A stretch of 64,000 bases of DNA, taken from assembly GCA_013396635.1 (NCBI GenBank), contig WBMW01001608.1, positions 461,483 to 525,482 of the forward strand, in the 5' to 3' direction. Under the pieces are notes generated by a model that had not been told where the DNA came from, made no database searches, and saw only the letters and a list, made by a program, of their open reading frames with translations. Position numbers and translations under genes: made by a program. The stretch's first letter is position 1. Each line of letters starts with the position of its first letter. This document shows positions 48,665 through 59,500 of the stretch, in pieces. Origin of the DNA: Penelope pileata (lineage: Eukaryota > Chordata > Aves > Galliformes > Cracidae).

Positions 48665-51600
48665 GGTTTTCATAATGTAAAGTTGCATTCTGATATTTTG
48701 AGGTTTTACATTATCTCCCCTTCTGCTTATCTCTCTTTTTTTTTTTCTATGATTTTCATAAGGCTGCCTTACGTTAGGTCATCATGATATCTGATAGTTT
48801 TCCTGGAGAGGAAACACCTCTTATTCTGCTGCTAATGCAAAAAATCTTTTTAAGAATTACAGTAACTGTTTATTTTTCAGTGATGCTAGTAAAAATTGTA
48901 TAAGCAATTAAACAAAGCAACCTTCTGTGGGTTTTTTGAATGCATGTTAGCTGTAGGAAATGGATAGCATCCAAACTTTAGAGCTAGAGAGCACAGAGTT
49001 TATCCGCCTCAAATCCAGAAAGGCTTTGGTGTTTCTCTTCCTCACTGAAGTATGCTTTAATGAATTAGGTAAAGTCTATATCAGGAGAACTTTCCTAGCT
49101 TATTTATAATAGCAACACATTTCTACCTCCAATGCAGCTTGCTAGCGAAGTGATAGAATAGCTTAGTCTTGTTTGCGTATCTCTTACTTCTTCATTCTGC
49201 GCCAGTGCAGAAAGAAGCTAAAAATCAATTTTGCTAACATAGCTTGCCCTTATTTGGTTAAAGTTAGCACACACGTGGAACACCACCGGCCATGTGTAAG
49301 TAAAGATGACTACCAGAAAGAGCCTCTAACGTCTTGTCAGAAATACAGTGAAGAGGCAAGAAGTTCAGTGAAGAAGACTGTGATTTTGTGGTGACTTGTC
49401 TCTACTGAAACATGTTTTTCCTTTCAGCTGAAATTCTGATCTTGTTGTAGACATTTGTAACTTCCAACAAGCGGATAGTGACACTGAAGTTGATGAATAT
49501 AGTTTCTTACAGCATTTATATTTAACAAACATGAAATTTAGACTATTTTCTTTATCCCAGACTCTTGCATTGGACATAGAGTTAGAACTGGATTTCATAT
49601 TCCTTACTCCTGCCAGTGGTTGCGAAAACATCGGAAATATCAAATACAGAAAGGTGTTTTGTATTGTTTTGAACTGCCATGTTTCAGTTAACTAGAGCTT
49701 TCAAAAAACTTGAGCATCTTGGATTGTCCCATTTTTATGGAAGTTCTAACATTTAATTGACAAATTGAGAGCTTTTCAGATTCATACAGTACAACTTAGC
49801 TTTTGTAACATAAGCCTTAAGGTGGAATTCATACAATTTGTAGATTCAGGTCAACAAGCAGCTGTTTTAGAACTGTAATATCTATTGACTGAAATTGGTG
49901 TGTATGGGTGACAATGTATAAGCTTTTCATTGAAGTTTCTCTTGATGTGCAGCCAACAAATAAAATTGTTGCAATTATTTAATAAGATAAGTTTACCTTT
50001 TTCTATTTCTACACAGAACTAGTTTTGGTTTTGTACTATGCAACTCCTCACCCTGGTATGTCTAAGCTATGCATTTTTTATCTGTTCAATATATAAAGCC
50101 CATTACAGGTAGAAATATCTTAATATCCCATTCATAAAGTGTTATCTTTAAACATTTCCATTTGCTTTGCTATGTCTACTTGCTCTTAATATTAATACCT
50201 TCACTACCTGGGAGGGAAAGTGAAAGCATTAAAAAGACTAAATGAAAAGTATATTTGGAAAAGCGTAACTTGAAAAACATATTTTGTTTGTCTGAAATCA
50301 CCTAAAATCTACAGTACTATTTGTAAGACTTCCATAGAGAGAATTTGTATTGTATGCATGTGCATGCAATACATTCTTAGAATGATTAGTAAAACTAAAG
50401 GCACATCTGAAGACATATTGTGCGTTTTCAGTGAAAAATATTTTGAATAAGTAGCTAATCTATTGAGTAGAGTTGTCCATGCATTCTAAAGACATTTTTT
50501 TTCTGTGTTCAGACAAATCAAGATAGTAATCACTTATAATTTCTTGCCTTCATGAAAAGGAGTGATGAATAATATGATTGGAAGGAATGCATGAGTCATG
50601 AAATGGGGAGCTGGGCAATCATGGAAAAATTCACTTTAAAAAGTCTTTTCTGCTTACCAGGATTCGTAATACGAGTTCAGTTTTCTGTAACATAATACAG
50701 AGATTATTGTGAGACTGCAGTAATAGCCTTGGATGGATGAACAACACAAAGTCCATTCTAATATTAGTTGCTGCATTGTGACAAGGAGTCAGATAAAAGT
50801 GATTGAAAAGTGATTGTGGATATAGTGATGATCAGAGGACACTTTCTGCTCTGATCCCATATGAATGTAGAAATAAAATGTCTTAAAGTATACTGCTGTT
50901 AATGTGAAGTGAATGTAGACCCTATGGTCCCAACAGTATCTGCACTAATATAAAAAAACTTTTAAGAGCTGTTAAAATATTGATAATTTGGTAGAACACT
51001 TCAGAATTTCTTACTTCTACTTCATGTTTAAATCTGTGTAGCCAGTCAATGTTTATACTTTTTCTTGGTTGTATAACTACACATAAAAGAGAATAAAAAT
51101 AAGTATTAAAACTAAATAAATGACTCAATTTGTCATAGCTTCGCCTACAAAAAATTCCATGTGGTTTTCAACTTCTCTCCCTTACTAAAATCAAGCATGT
51201 TTTACAAAAATTGCTTGGTAGAATCAGGCGCTGACTCCATGTCCTGTGCAAGACTTGCGTAAGCAGCTGTTGTTCTCCCTGCAGTGACCTGTTCTGGGAA
51301 GTCCAGCATCTGCCTCTGTTGTTTTTTCAGCGACCTAAGCCAGATTTCTTCAAAGCCTATTGCTGATATTTTCCCTGCAGCCACTCACACTAATTTCCTT
51401 TACATGCTACAGCTGGTTTTGAAAAATCTCTTCCTTTTTTCTATTCTGAGTCACTCTTTCTGTAAATATAAAGACTTTTTTTTTTTTTTTAAATTTATGG
51501 GTTGTGTTGAGCATAGGATTGCTTTGGTTTTCTTGCTTTAAAGCGTATGTCAGCACTATAGGAAAACAGCAAATTAAATTTATTTTTTAAAGAAAAGCTC

Positions 51601-53203
51601 CGTCTCATCTGTGATTCTTACGAAGAATCCTGATCTTGAATTGAGCTGATTACATTCCTTTAACTTCTGAGGATCAAGGTGAAAGTGTTGATGGAGGCTG
51701 GGGACATGGCGTAGTTCAGAAGCATGCAGAAACAAAAAAGGGAGATATTTTGACTTGTTAATTGTGTGAAAAATTATGTAGCAAAATGCCTTAAATGAGA
51801 ATAAAAATTATTAATGACACAAACCTTAATCGATACAATTAAGCTGTCCTCTAGAAGACGTTATTGCTGAATAGTTAAATGCAATGTAAGTTTGTTACTT
51901 TTGGAGAGATACAGCGCAGTTTTCCCAATCATTGTCTCATGGAAATTATGGAAAACTTTCTAATAAAAACAAACGTTGGCTTTTTGTTGTTTTTCCCCCC
52001 TAAGACATTTAGATATTGAAGTGAGCAAGGGGTTCCTGTTTTTTTGCACTTTTTCATAGTGACTATATTCTATGAGAGATTGTACACCCTGCTCTTGTTC
52101 TGCAATCTCAAGAATTTATTTGATAACTCCAAAATTATTTATGTGGACAAGTGATCAAAGAAAAAATTTTGTGGCTACTGCTGAGTTGCTAGAATTTGCT
52201 TCAGTAGGTGAAAATGTGAAGAGCATAATATGGTTTTCCCCAGTATAAACTGATACATACTAAGGGTGATTGGTTAGGAGAATCACTTCAGAAACTGAAG
52301 AGGGTAGCTTGCCCTGTTCTCACCTTTTTTATGCAGGCTGCTAACTGTGCATTCATGCAGTCTCCTTTTTGCTATGCTAGTTTTAATCTTCATTAATTTT
52401 CTGATCTGGCTGCATTACCGCTAGTGCTAGTTCAAGGAAGAGTGAGAAAAAGACAGCTGAAGAGGATAGGAGGCAGTCACAAACCTATACTCTGAACCAG
52501 TTCTGAGCCAGTGCCTAGCTGTGGTGGTAAAAGATGCTGCTGCCAGGTATGTAGCATGCACAGGGTTATAATTGCTTACTGTCTCTGAAGTTTATCTCAC
52601 TGTGTTTTGCAACAGCAGGAATACAAATTATAATGTTTGGTTCCTTCAAGCACTGCTAGACTTATTTCTACTTTTTCTACTTCATAAAGTACAACATCAT
52701 TTTAAAAATAGTTTTCTTAGACATCAGAAAAACTAGTGTAGAAAAAAATTGTGTTATCTGAAAGGAATGAGCCATTTGGATCAATACGATAGGGATTTTC
52801 TTAAGTAACATCCCTGTGATGCAGTTTCTACAATGTTCCAACAGTTGTCTAAGGTAAAAGCTGGTGTTTAATTTGTAGGGCTTAGACCCTATGTATAGAA
52901 ATTCAAATTTTCTTATAATTTTTCATGTATATACCTCCATTAATTCGTCATGTAAGCCTTTGGTTCTTAAAATTTAGTAAAACTTTTTCATAGAAAGGAA
53001 CTCCTTCCACTTCTTGTACGCTTCAGTTGCTAACATGACTGAAAGTACAAGTCCACTATGTTCAAAATTTCATGCTTTAGCAAAATTCAAGGTACGTGTC
53101 TCTGTGTTTGTATAATGTGATTTTTGAATAAGGTATTTTTTTGGTGGTTATTTCATTAAGATTATGCTATCGTACAGTGCTATGTTCACATGATGCTTTC
53201 AGA
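48665..53203 (+). other. Putative intron, no confirmed exon
   Basis: AT-rich DNA with no recognised repeat family. An exon-like island at 49,206-49,295 is discussed in the findings. A poly(T) run lies near 51,479. Otherwise nothing was recognised on either strand. Confidence 0.5.
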
Positions 53204-53275
53204 CTCAAACAAAAAAACCCCACAAAATAAAACCCCAACCAAAACCATGCCACCAAACCCAAATCCAAGAATAGA
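53204..53275. repeat. A/C-rich low-complexity tract
   Basis: About 70 bases are composed almost wholly of A and C (AAAACCCC, CCAAACCC-type words). The tract lies about 100 bases from the 3' end of the adjacent minus-strand CR1 fragment. Confidence 0.75.
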
Positions 53276-53371
53276 ATCTATTGCTGATTTCTGTATAACT
53301 CCAGAGTTGTAGAAGTATGTGCTGAATACAAATAACTTGGGGAAAAACCTTTATGGTTTCTGGTGAGTTAC

Positions 53372-53830
53372 AGAATCACCTCGGGAGATCATCTAGTCCA
53401 ACCTCTCAGCTCAAAGCAGGGACATCTATAACAGGTCACTCAATGTTGTCTGGTTGAATTGGAAAAATGAATCTGGAAAAAAGGAGACACTGTGGACAAC
53501 CTGTTCCAATGCTTTGATTATCCTCGTTAATGAAGCTTTTGCACAGTACTGGTTGCAGTGCTAACTCCTGGGGCACACTGCTGGTGACTGTCACTGTGAC
53601 ACCTGAACTTTGTGCTGCTGATTACAACCCTCTGAGCCCAACAGTTCAGCCAGCTGTTCAGTCTGTACTTCATCAGTGTTAAAAGCTTTGAGGTAAACAC
53701 CATACAATGCTATCCCATTGTTCCCAAACCTGACTATCTTGCTGTAGGTATCTTGCTGTAGACTATCAGGTTGTTCAGACGTGACTTCCCCTTCATAAGT
53801 CCATGCTTATTATCCCAATCCAGGGATTGT
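53372..53830 (-). mobile_element. CR1 LINE remnant, 3' untranslated region fused to reverse transcriptase fragment
   Basis: The left part (to about 53,525) reads, as the complement of a CR1 3' untranslated region, AGATCATCTAGTCCAACC and CAACCTGTTCCAATGC. The right part (from about 53,555) is complementary to the ORF2 reverse transcriptase region. CTCCTGGGGCACACTGCTGG encodes on the minus strand a decayed version of the TSGVPQG motif that follows the catalytic core. The two parts keep the same orientation, but the sequence between them, including most of the RT C-terminal region, is missing, so this is an internally deleted old copy. A 14-bp tandem repeat (TATCTTGCTGTAGG) at 53,735-53,762 is a later slippage event. 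Confidence 0.85.
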
Positions 53831-54777
53831 TCAGTCAGAAACAAAGTTGTAATACATAAGAAGAAGCTGTTCCTCTTCAAAAGGGAGAAGAGGTATGATG
53901 TATGGAATAGGTTAGAAAAAGTTTTCTGATATTAGGAGTGAGTAACTGGCCAGATAATGTAGAAAGGATTTGAGACAGATCTTATTTTTACCCAAGTATT
54001 GTATATGAAGCAAGAGATTAGCAGGTATTTTGCTAAAAAGCTTAGAAAATTGCAACTAAATATTTTTCATTTCTTCATGCATTATTAACAATGCTGCTGT
54101 GAAAACATGATCATCCTCAGTATATCTTTTTGACAACTCATTCCACAAAAATTTTTACTAACAAGTGATTAAACAAATGGAAGAAGAGTGAGTGGAGGAG
54201 GAAGGGATAACATGAAAGAATTGCTAAAAATCCTCTGATGCATTGATTCATTTTTGTCACTGATTATTTTCTGATATCAAGTCTTTTTCAGTCTTCTATC
54301 TGCAATTTTACTTTTAAAATATATTGTTGTTATCAGAACTATGGCGAAAGTTAAGTGATGTATCTTTTTTTAGGAGCTTTAGAGCAGAACTGTTAGAACA
54401 TGCTGGAGTGCTTGTGTTTGGTGGTATGTGGAGCTTCAGAAGATGCAGAGGACTGCAACAGAGATGCATCGGGAAACATCAGAGAACAAAGCTTTCCTGC
54501 ATTGCTCCAAAGTAGACAACGTGTGCATGATCTTAGTAACTTAAGAACAGCAAAGGCACAACAGAAGTGCATTCCATTCATTCAGTATAAGCAGTGTTAC
54601 TTATTCTCTATGGTTGCATCTACTAACCTGTTAGCTAAAACATGGTTAGAAGTTGAGTTGGTTTCTCCCACGCAGCTTATGCTGATTACAGGAATAGGTT
54701 ACTCCATGAGATTGAGCATTCCCTTACATAAAGCATGATTTCTTGCTGGAGAGTTCTTACGCCTTCTATTTATTGTG
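53831..54777 (+). other. Putative intron, no gene recognised
   Basis: AT-rich DNA between a CR1 remnant and a mariner copy. A 112-codon plus-strand frame at 54,400-54,738 is preceded by a weak acceptor-like TTTTTTTAG at about 54,373 but shows no domain or donor and is not called a gene. Confidence 0.45.
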
Positions 54778-54779
54778 TA

Positions 54780-55320
54780 GGAGGGCTGCTCCAAAAGTAA
54801 TGCCTCCTATTTTGTTATAATGGCCCACAATATCAGAGGTAGATGGTGGTGGTATGCCATTAAAAGTTGAACATTCCTACCAATATTCCATTCCATTTTG
54901 TTGCCATGCAACAGATGGCAGCAGAAGGGGCAGTCTGACAAAATGATGTCTGACATGGAAGTGTGTATGAGGCAAAGGTGTGGAACTGAATTTCTCCACG
55001 AGGGAAAAAATGGCATCCACTGACATTTATCAATGCTTGCTGAGCATTGATGGAGACCAAACAGTGGATGTGAGCACAGTGAGGTGGTGGTGGTGCGTTT
55101 CAGCAGTGGCAACAGTGACAGTGGTCATGTCTGCTGGTGCAGATTTTGACAAGCGCAGCATGCAGGCTCTTGTTCATTGCTGACAAAAATGCATAGCTGC
55201 TGGCGGTGACTGTGAAAACTAGTATTTTGTAGCTGAGAATTTGGTCTATCAAATAGTGTTATTGTGCTCTTTGTATCTGTTGCAGTTTCCGTGGAAATAA
55301 ATAGGAGGCATTACTTTCAG
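54780..55320 (+). mobile_element. Mariner MITE, non-autonomous Galluhop-like copy (541 bp)
   Basis: Flanking TA dinucleotides lie at 54,778-54,779 and 55,321-55,322. The left inverted repeat is GGGCTGCTCCAAAAGTAATG; the right one is decayed at its outer end (GGCATTACTTTCAG). Near the left end, SDMEVCMRQRCGTEFLH is the transposase N-terminus, followed by QTVDVSTVRWW-like helix-turn-helix remnants in a shifted frame. This is fused to SAGADFDKRSMQALVH, the transposase C-terminus. The catalytic domain is deleted, with the same junction as the other two short copies. It lies about 460 bases from an oppositely oriented, longer mariner copy. Confidence 0.92.
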
Positions 55321-55784
55321 TATAACCTTTTTAGAAATGCTGGGGGAAAAAAATATTAAAAATATCCCATTTTACCTCTTCTCTCGAAGGAGGCTTTGGA
55401 GTGAACTTATTTTTAGTTTTAACCCAGAAGTCACTAAGCTATTCAGTCCAGCCAAGCCAGCAAGATGTAGTAGTCTGATTTTCAGGAAAAAAAATCATTA
55501 TTTTAGCTTGTTATCTGCAGACATTCAGATATCCTCCTGTAAAGTCTTGTCTTCTTTGTACTTGTAAGAATCATCCTGAAAGAGCTAAATGGATGTAATA
55601 AATTGAGGCAAGATGTGAAGTGACGTTTCCTAAGTGATTAATGGCAGTTTATAGTTTAGTAGTGGAAGCAGGCCTCACTAATGTTGCCCACATTTTTGAG
55701 AAGTAGAATAAATAAAAATACAACAGATAAATAATAATAACAAAAAAACAACAGATACTATGATGTCTTTGGTATTCTGCATAG
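55321..55784. other. Spacer between two mariner copies
   Basis: About 460 bases of unannotated sequence end in an A-rich stretch (about 55,705-55,755). The left limit of the neighbouring transposase fragment is unclear within this A-rich DNA. Confidence 0.5.
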
Positions 55785-56580
55785 GGATAGCCCCTTTCAT
55801 ATCCCAGAACACAGTGCAGATTGCTTGATCCACCGAGAGCTGTGTCTTGAGCTTTTTCTTTGAGGGGAATTCACATGAACACTGCTCCATGGACTGCTGT
55901 TTTGACTCCGGCTTATAGTGGTGACACCACATCTCATCACCAGTAATGATGTGATCCAGGAAACCATCATCTTCAGTCTTGCATTGGTTCAATAGGTCCT
56001 GACAAACCTGCCTACAGTGTTCTTTCTATTTCCGTGTGAGCCACCCCGTGGGACCCACCTGACACAAACTTAGCAATATTCCAACGTTGCCACCATTGTT
56101 TTCAGTGCACTGAAACTGATATTCAGCTCTGTACACAGTACGTGTTTGTAGTCCACTGATTCGCACGATGAGCTGATTGAGACAGTCTTCATTTTGTGGT
56201 GTGACAGTTGTGTGTGGCCATCTGGAATGTGGCTTGTCTTGCATGTCACTGTCACCACTGCTGAAATACGCCACCACTGCCTTACTGTGCTCACGTTCAC
56301 TGTTTGGTCTCCGTCAATGTTCAGCAAGCATTGATGAATGTCAGTGGCTGTCATTTTCTTTGCATGGAGAAATTCAATTCCACTCCTTTGCTTCATCCAC
56401 ACTTCCATGTCAGATGCCATTGTGTCAGACTGCCCCTCTGCTGCCATCTGTCACACCGCAACAAAAAGTAATGGAATATTGGCAGTACTGTTCAACCTCT
56501 ACTGTCGTACCACCACCATCTGCCTCTGATATTGTGGGCCGTCCTAATAAAATAGGAGGCATTACTTTCGGAGAAGCCCT
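55785..56580 (-). mobile_element. Mariner element with decayed transposase, truncated 3' half
   Basis: On the minus strand the element starts at 56,580 beside TA, with its inverted repeat reading TTCTCCGAAAGTAATGCCTC. The transposase remnant follows in three frames. Frame one holds MASDMEVWMKQRSGIEFLH and QTVNVSTVRQWW (helix-turn-helix). A shifted frame holds VAYFSSGDSDMQDKPHS and TPQNEDCLNQLI; the first frame then resumes with LCTELNISFSALKTMVATLE. A third frame holds FLDHIITGDEMWCHHYKPES. The D in ITGDE is the first residue of the mariner catalytic triad. Similarity ends just after VFWDMKGAIP, so the second and third catalytic aspartates, the C-terminus and the left inverted repeat are missing. 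At least two frameshifts make it inactive. It is the least deleted member of this family in the window. Confidence 0.92.
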
Positions 56581-59500
56581 TATAAGCAGATGTGGTTGAC
56601 ATTTATTGATGAAACATTTGGGAGTGAGCTGCTTGGAGGGCCTTCTTTTTGTTCTGTTTTGGTTTAGTTGTTGTTTGTTTTGTTTGGGGATATAGATTCT
56701 TTTCTCACCTGAAATTTTAGGCAGTTTTGAGCCTTTATGGCAACAATTTCAGATGACTCAGAGGTCAGTGACTAGGCAGAGTTTGGTTTGTAAACCTCAG
56801 GGTTATCTGAATCTTAATATCTTGCATGGGTTTTTACAGACGTTGTTTTACAGTATTTTTATTTAAAATGATTTACAAGCACAGGTTTTGGAAGGAAAAG
56901 AACTGTGAGAGTTATCCTGTATTAAAGACTCTCATAATTGTTTTAATTTAACGATAACTTCTTGTTAAAAATTCTTTAGCATAAATTTACCTTGCACAGG
57001 ATCATAACTTTGGCTTTCTTTGCATACTTTAAAGACAGCTTTGGTTGCTATTTTTTTAATAGTGATAGGCCGAAAATATTTTAATAGCTGAGGTTAATGT
57101 GGAGAACTTTGGAGTCCGAACCTGTGCTTTCTGCCAGAATGGTAATGATGGATGTGTTGTTCATTCTTATAGCCTTGAGAGCGTTGTTCCCTCAGTCGGG
57201 AGATAAAAAGCTTTGTTCCTGATTCACTACCACATGCACCCTGTGGCTCTTCCTTGCCTCACTTCCTTATGGGAAAGTGGAGATGACTGATCTACTGCAA
57301 ATAATTGAACATAATTACTGAGTGCTCCTTTCTTCTTCATCTCAAGGTTTTTTCGGAATGTTCAAATAGCTGTGGAAAAAATATCAGGAAAGGAAACTAG
57401 AGTGACGAAGGTGAAAAATCACACCAAGGGAGAGAAAATCTGTGAAGCTATACTGTAGGTGAGGACATTTTGTCAAAACTTACTTTAGCCAACATGATTC
57501 TTATTTTGGGATAAATACAATTGCAAATTTATCCAGTACTCTCTTAAGCACGTTTCTTGTAAATGTACATTATCGACTTTGGATAGACCCAGAGCTAACT
57601 GAACCATAAAAAATTGCTATTAGTTTCTCATATGCTGGTAACTGTGTATAAGAATTGCTCATACTCTTTCTTTGTACTCTTATAGAGGCAGTGAAGATTT
57701 TGGTGAAACTTCCTAATTGTGTGTATTACGTCTGATTCTCTGTCCTGTTTCCATGGACTCTTTTCTGTCCCTCTTTTATAATCTCTTGTGTTTTTTTTTT
57801 TAACTTTTGAAGATAGTCTGAGGGAGTCTAAATATTTACATATATTATGGTATCATTAATATGTAATATGTAAGAGAAGTTGGAAAGTTTTTGATTATAT
57901 CCACATCAGAGAAATATCAAGGATTGACTCCTACTTTTTTTACTGAAATTGTTCCAGCTTCTATTTTAGCACCCTATTTCCTGTGACCAGCTGCCACTTT
58001 GAAAAGATTTTGCATAAGAGTATGAACAAAATCAGGAAGTGAAGTCAGGGCACAGAGTTGTTTGGGTTTTTTTAACCTAGAAGGAAACCTGTACAGCAGT
58101 AAAACTTTATTATACACTAGTATTCAAGACCCGTACTAAGGGAAATGGTGTCCGAGTCTGTTTTCTGTCTGCATGAAAAAAGTCCATGCACTTGTTCAAA
58201 AAAGATTCTATACTAAGTTTTCTTCAAAAGATAAATGACAATTTATCTACGGCTTTCTGAATCCCTTTGTTTATAGACCTGTATCCAAAGTGTACAAGCA
58301 ATAGACAGCATACTTTGTAATGTTTTTTTATTTGTTCACTGTAAGTACTTCCTTGTGTATCTAAGTAACTGACACTAAGGCCAAATGATTTTGGCTCAAT
58401 GCTTTGTTGCTGAAATCAAGTGTATTTTTATCTTTGGTAGGCTTCCTGAGATTATTCTCCCTCTGCTAAGGTCTAAGTTCTTTGAATTCTTATATGGCTC
58501 CACTGCTGGGGAAAGCATAAATATCAATACCTTGCCTGTGATTTTGTTTCTCCAACTTTCAGTTTAATTTATGTAACAGTGTCAGTCTCTGAAAAATTTT
58601 GGGAGATTAAGTTCAGCTCATACTTGCTTAGTTGCAGCAGATGATGATCTGTGTTTTAACTGAAGAAAGGAAATATCCTGCAGTATAGTAGAAATGGAAT
58701 ACAGGTTTTTACAGTCTCACTAAAAAGAAGAATCGGTGTTTGAGAAAAACATAGGATAATTAATTGTTTCCAAATAATTCATCTTAAATTATATGTATTT
58801 GTAAAAAAAAAAAAATCACTTTTAAAAGTAGTTTGCAAATATATTTGTGATTTGTATGTCAGCTATTTTGGACTTGTACTTCATACTGTACTTTTCTCTA
58901 TATTGAGATTAATGATGAGAAAAAGGGTAAGGCATTTTTGCTATGGCCAATTTATTTCATTTCAGACTGTATTATCATTTGGTGAAAGCCCTATTGATTA
59001 GCCTTCATAGTTTTACAGAGCTTTTCTTCTAAGTACTTAAAGTTTGAGTTGTCTCAGTCCCATAGGACTGAAAGAAAGCTGTTAGTACCATGAAATTCTT
59101 CTTCTGTGTGTTTCCAACAGCTTGAAGCCTCTTCTTGGAATGCAAAATATTACCACATTAATGTTATTAACCCCTTTTGTACAAAACGCTTTTGGAAGTA
59201 AAAATATTTTTTATATCTTCAAAGTCTGGATTGTTTCTTCTATATGAATACAGTTTCTTAAAGCTGAAAAATGTGTTACTGTGCAACAAACAGATGCTGC
59301 TCTAACAATGCAATACATTATGTACCAAAAATGATCTTGGTTTTAATCATAGATGCTGATTTAATGAGACAAGACTAGCTTACATCAAAAATGGATTTAG
59401 GGTGTGATTTTGTTTTCTCTGTGTTTTCTCTACATAATTAATACGTATATGGTACCTTATATATTCTGTTTTAAATTTGAAAGTGTACTTTGGTTTTATG

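Noticed and set aside
54400..54738. 112-codon plus-strand open frame next to a mariner copy
   Set aside because: No domain, no donor site and only a weak acceptor-like sequence upstream; treated as chance.
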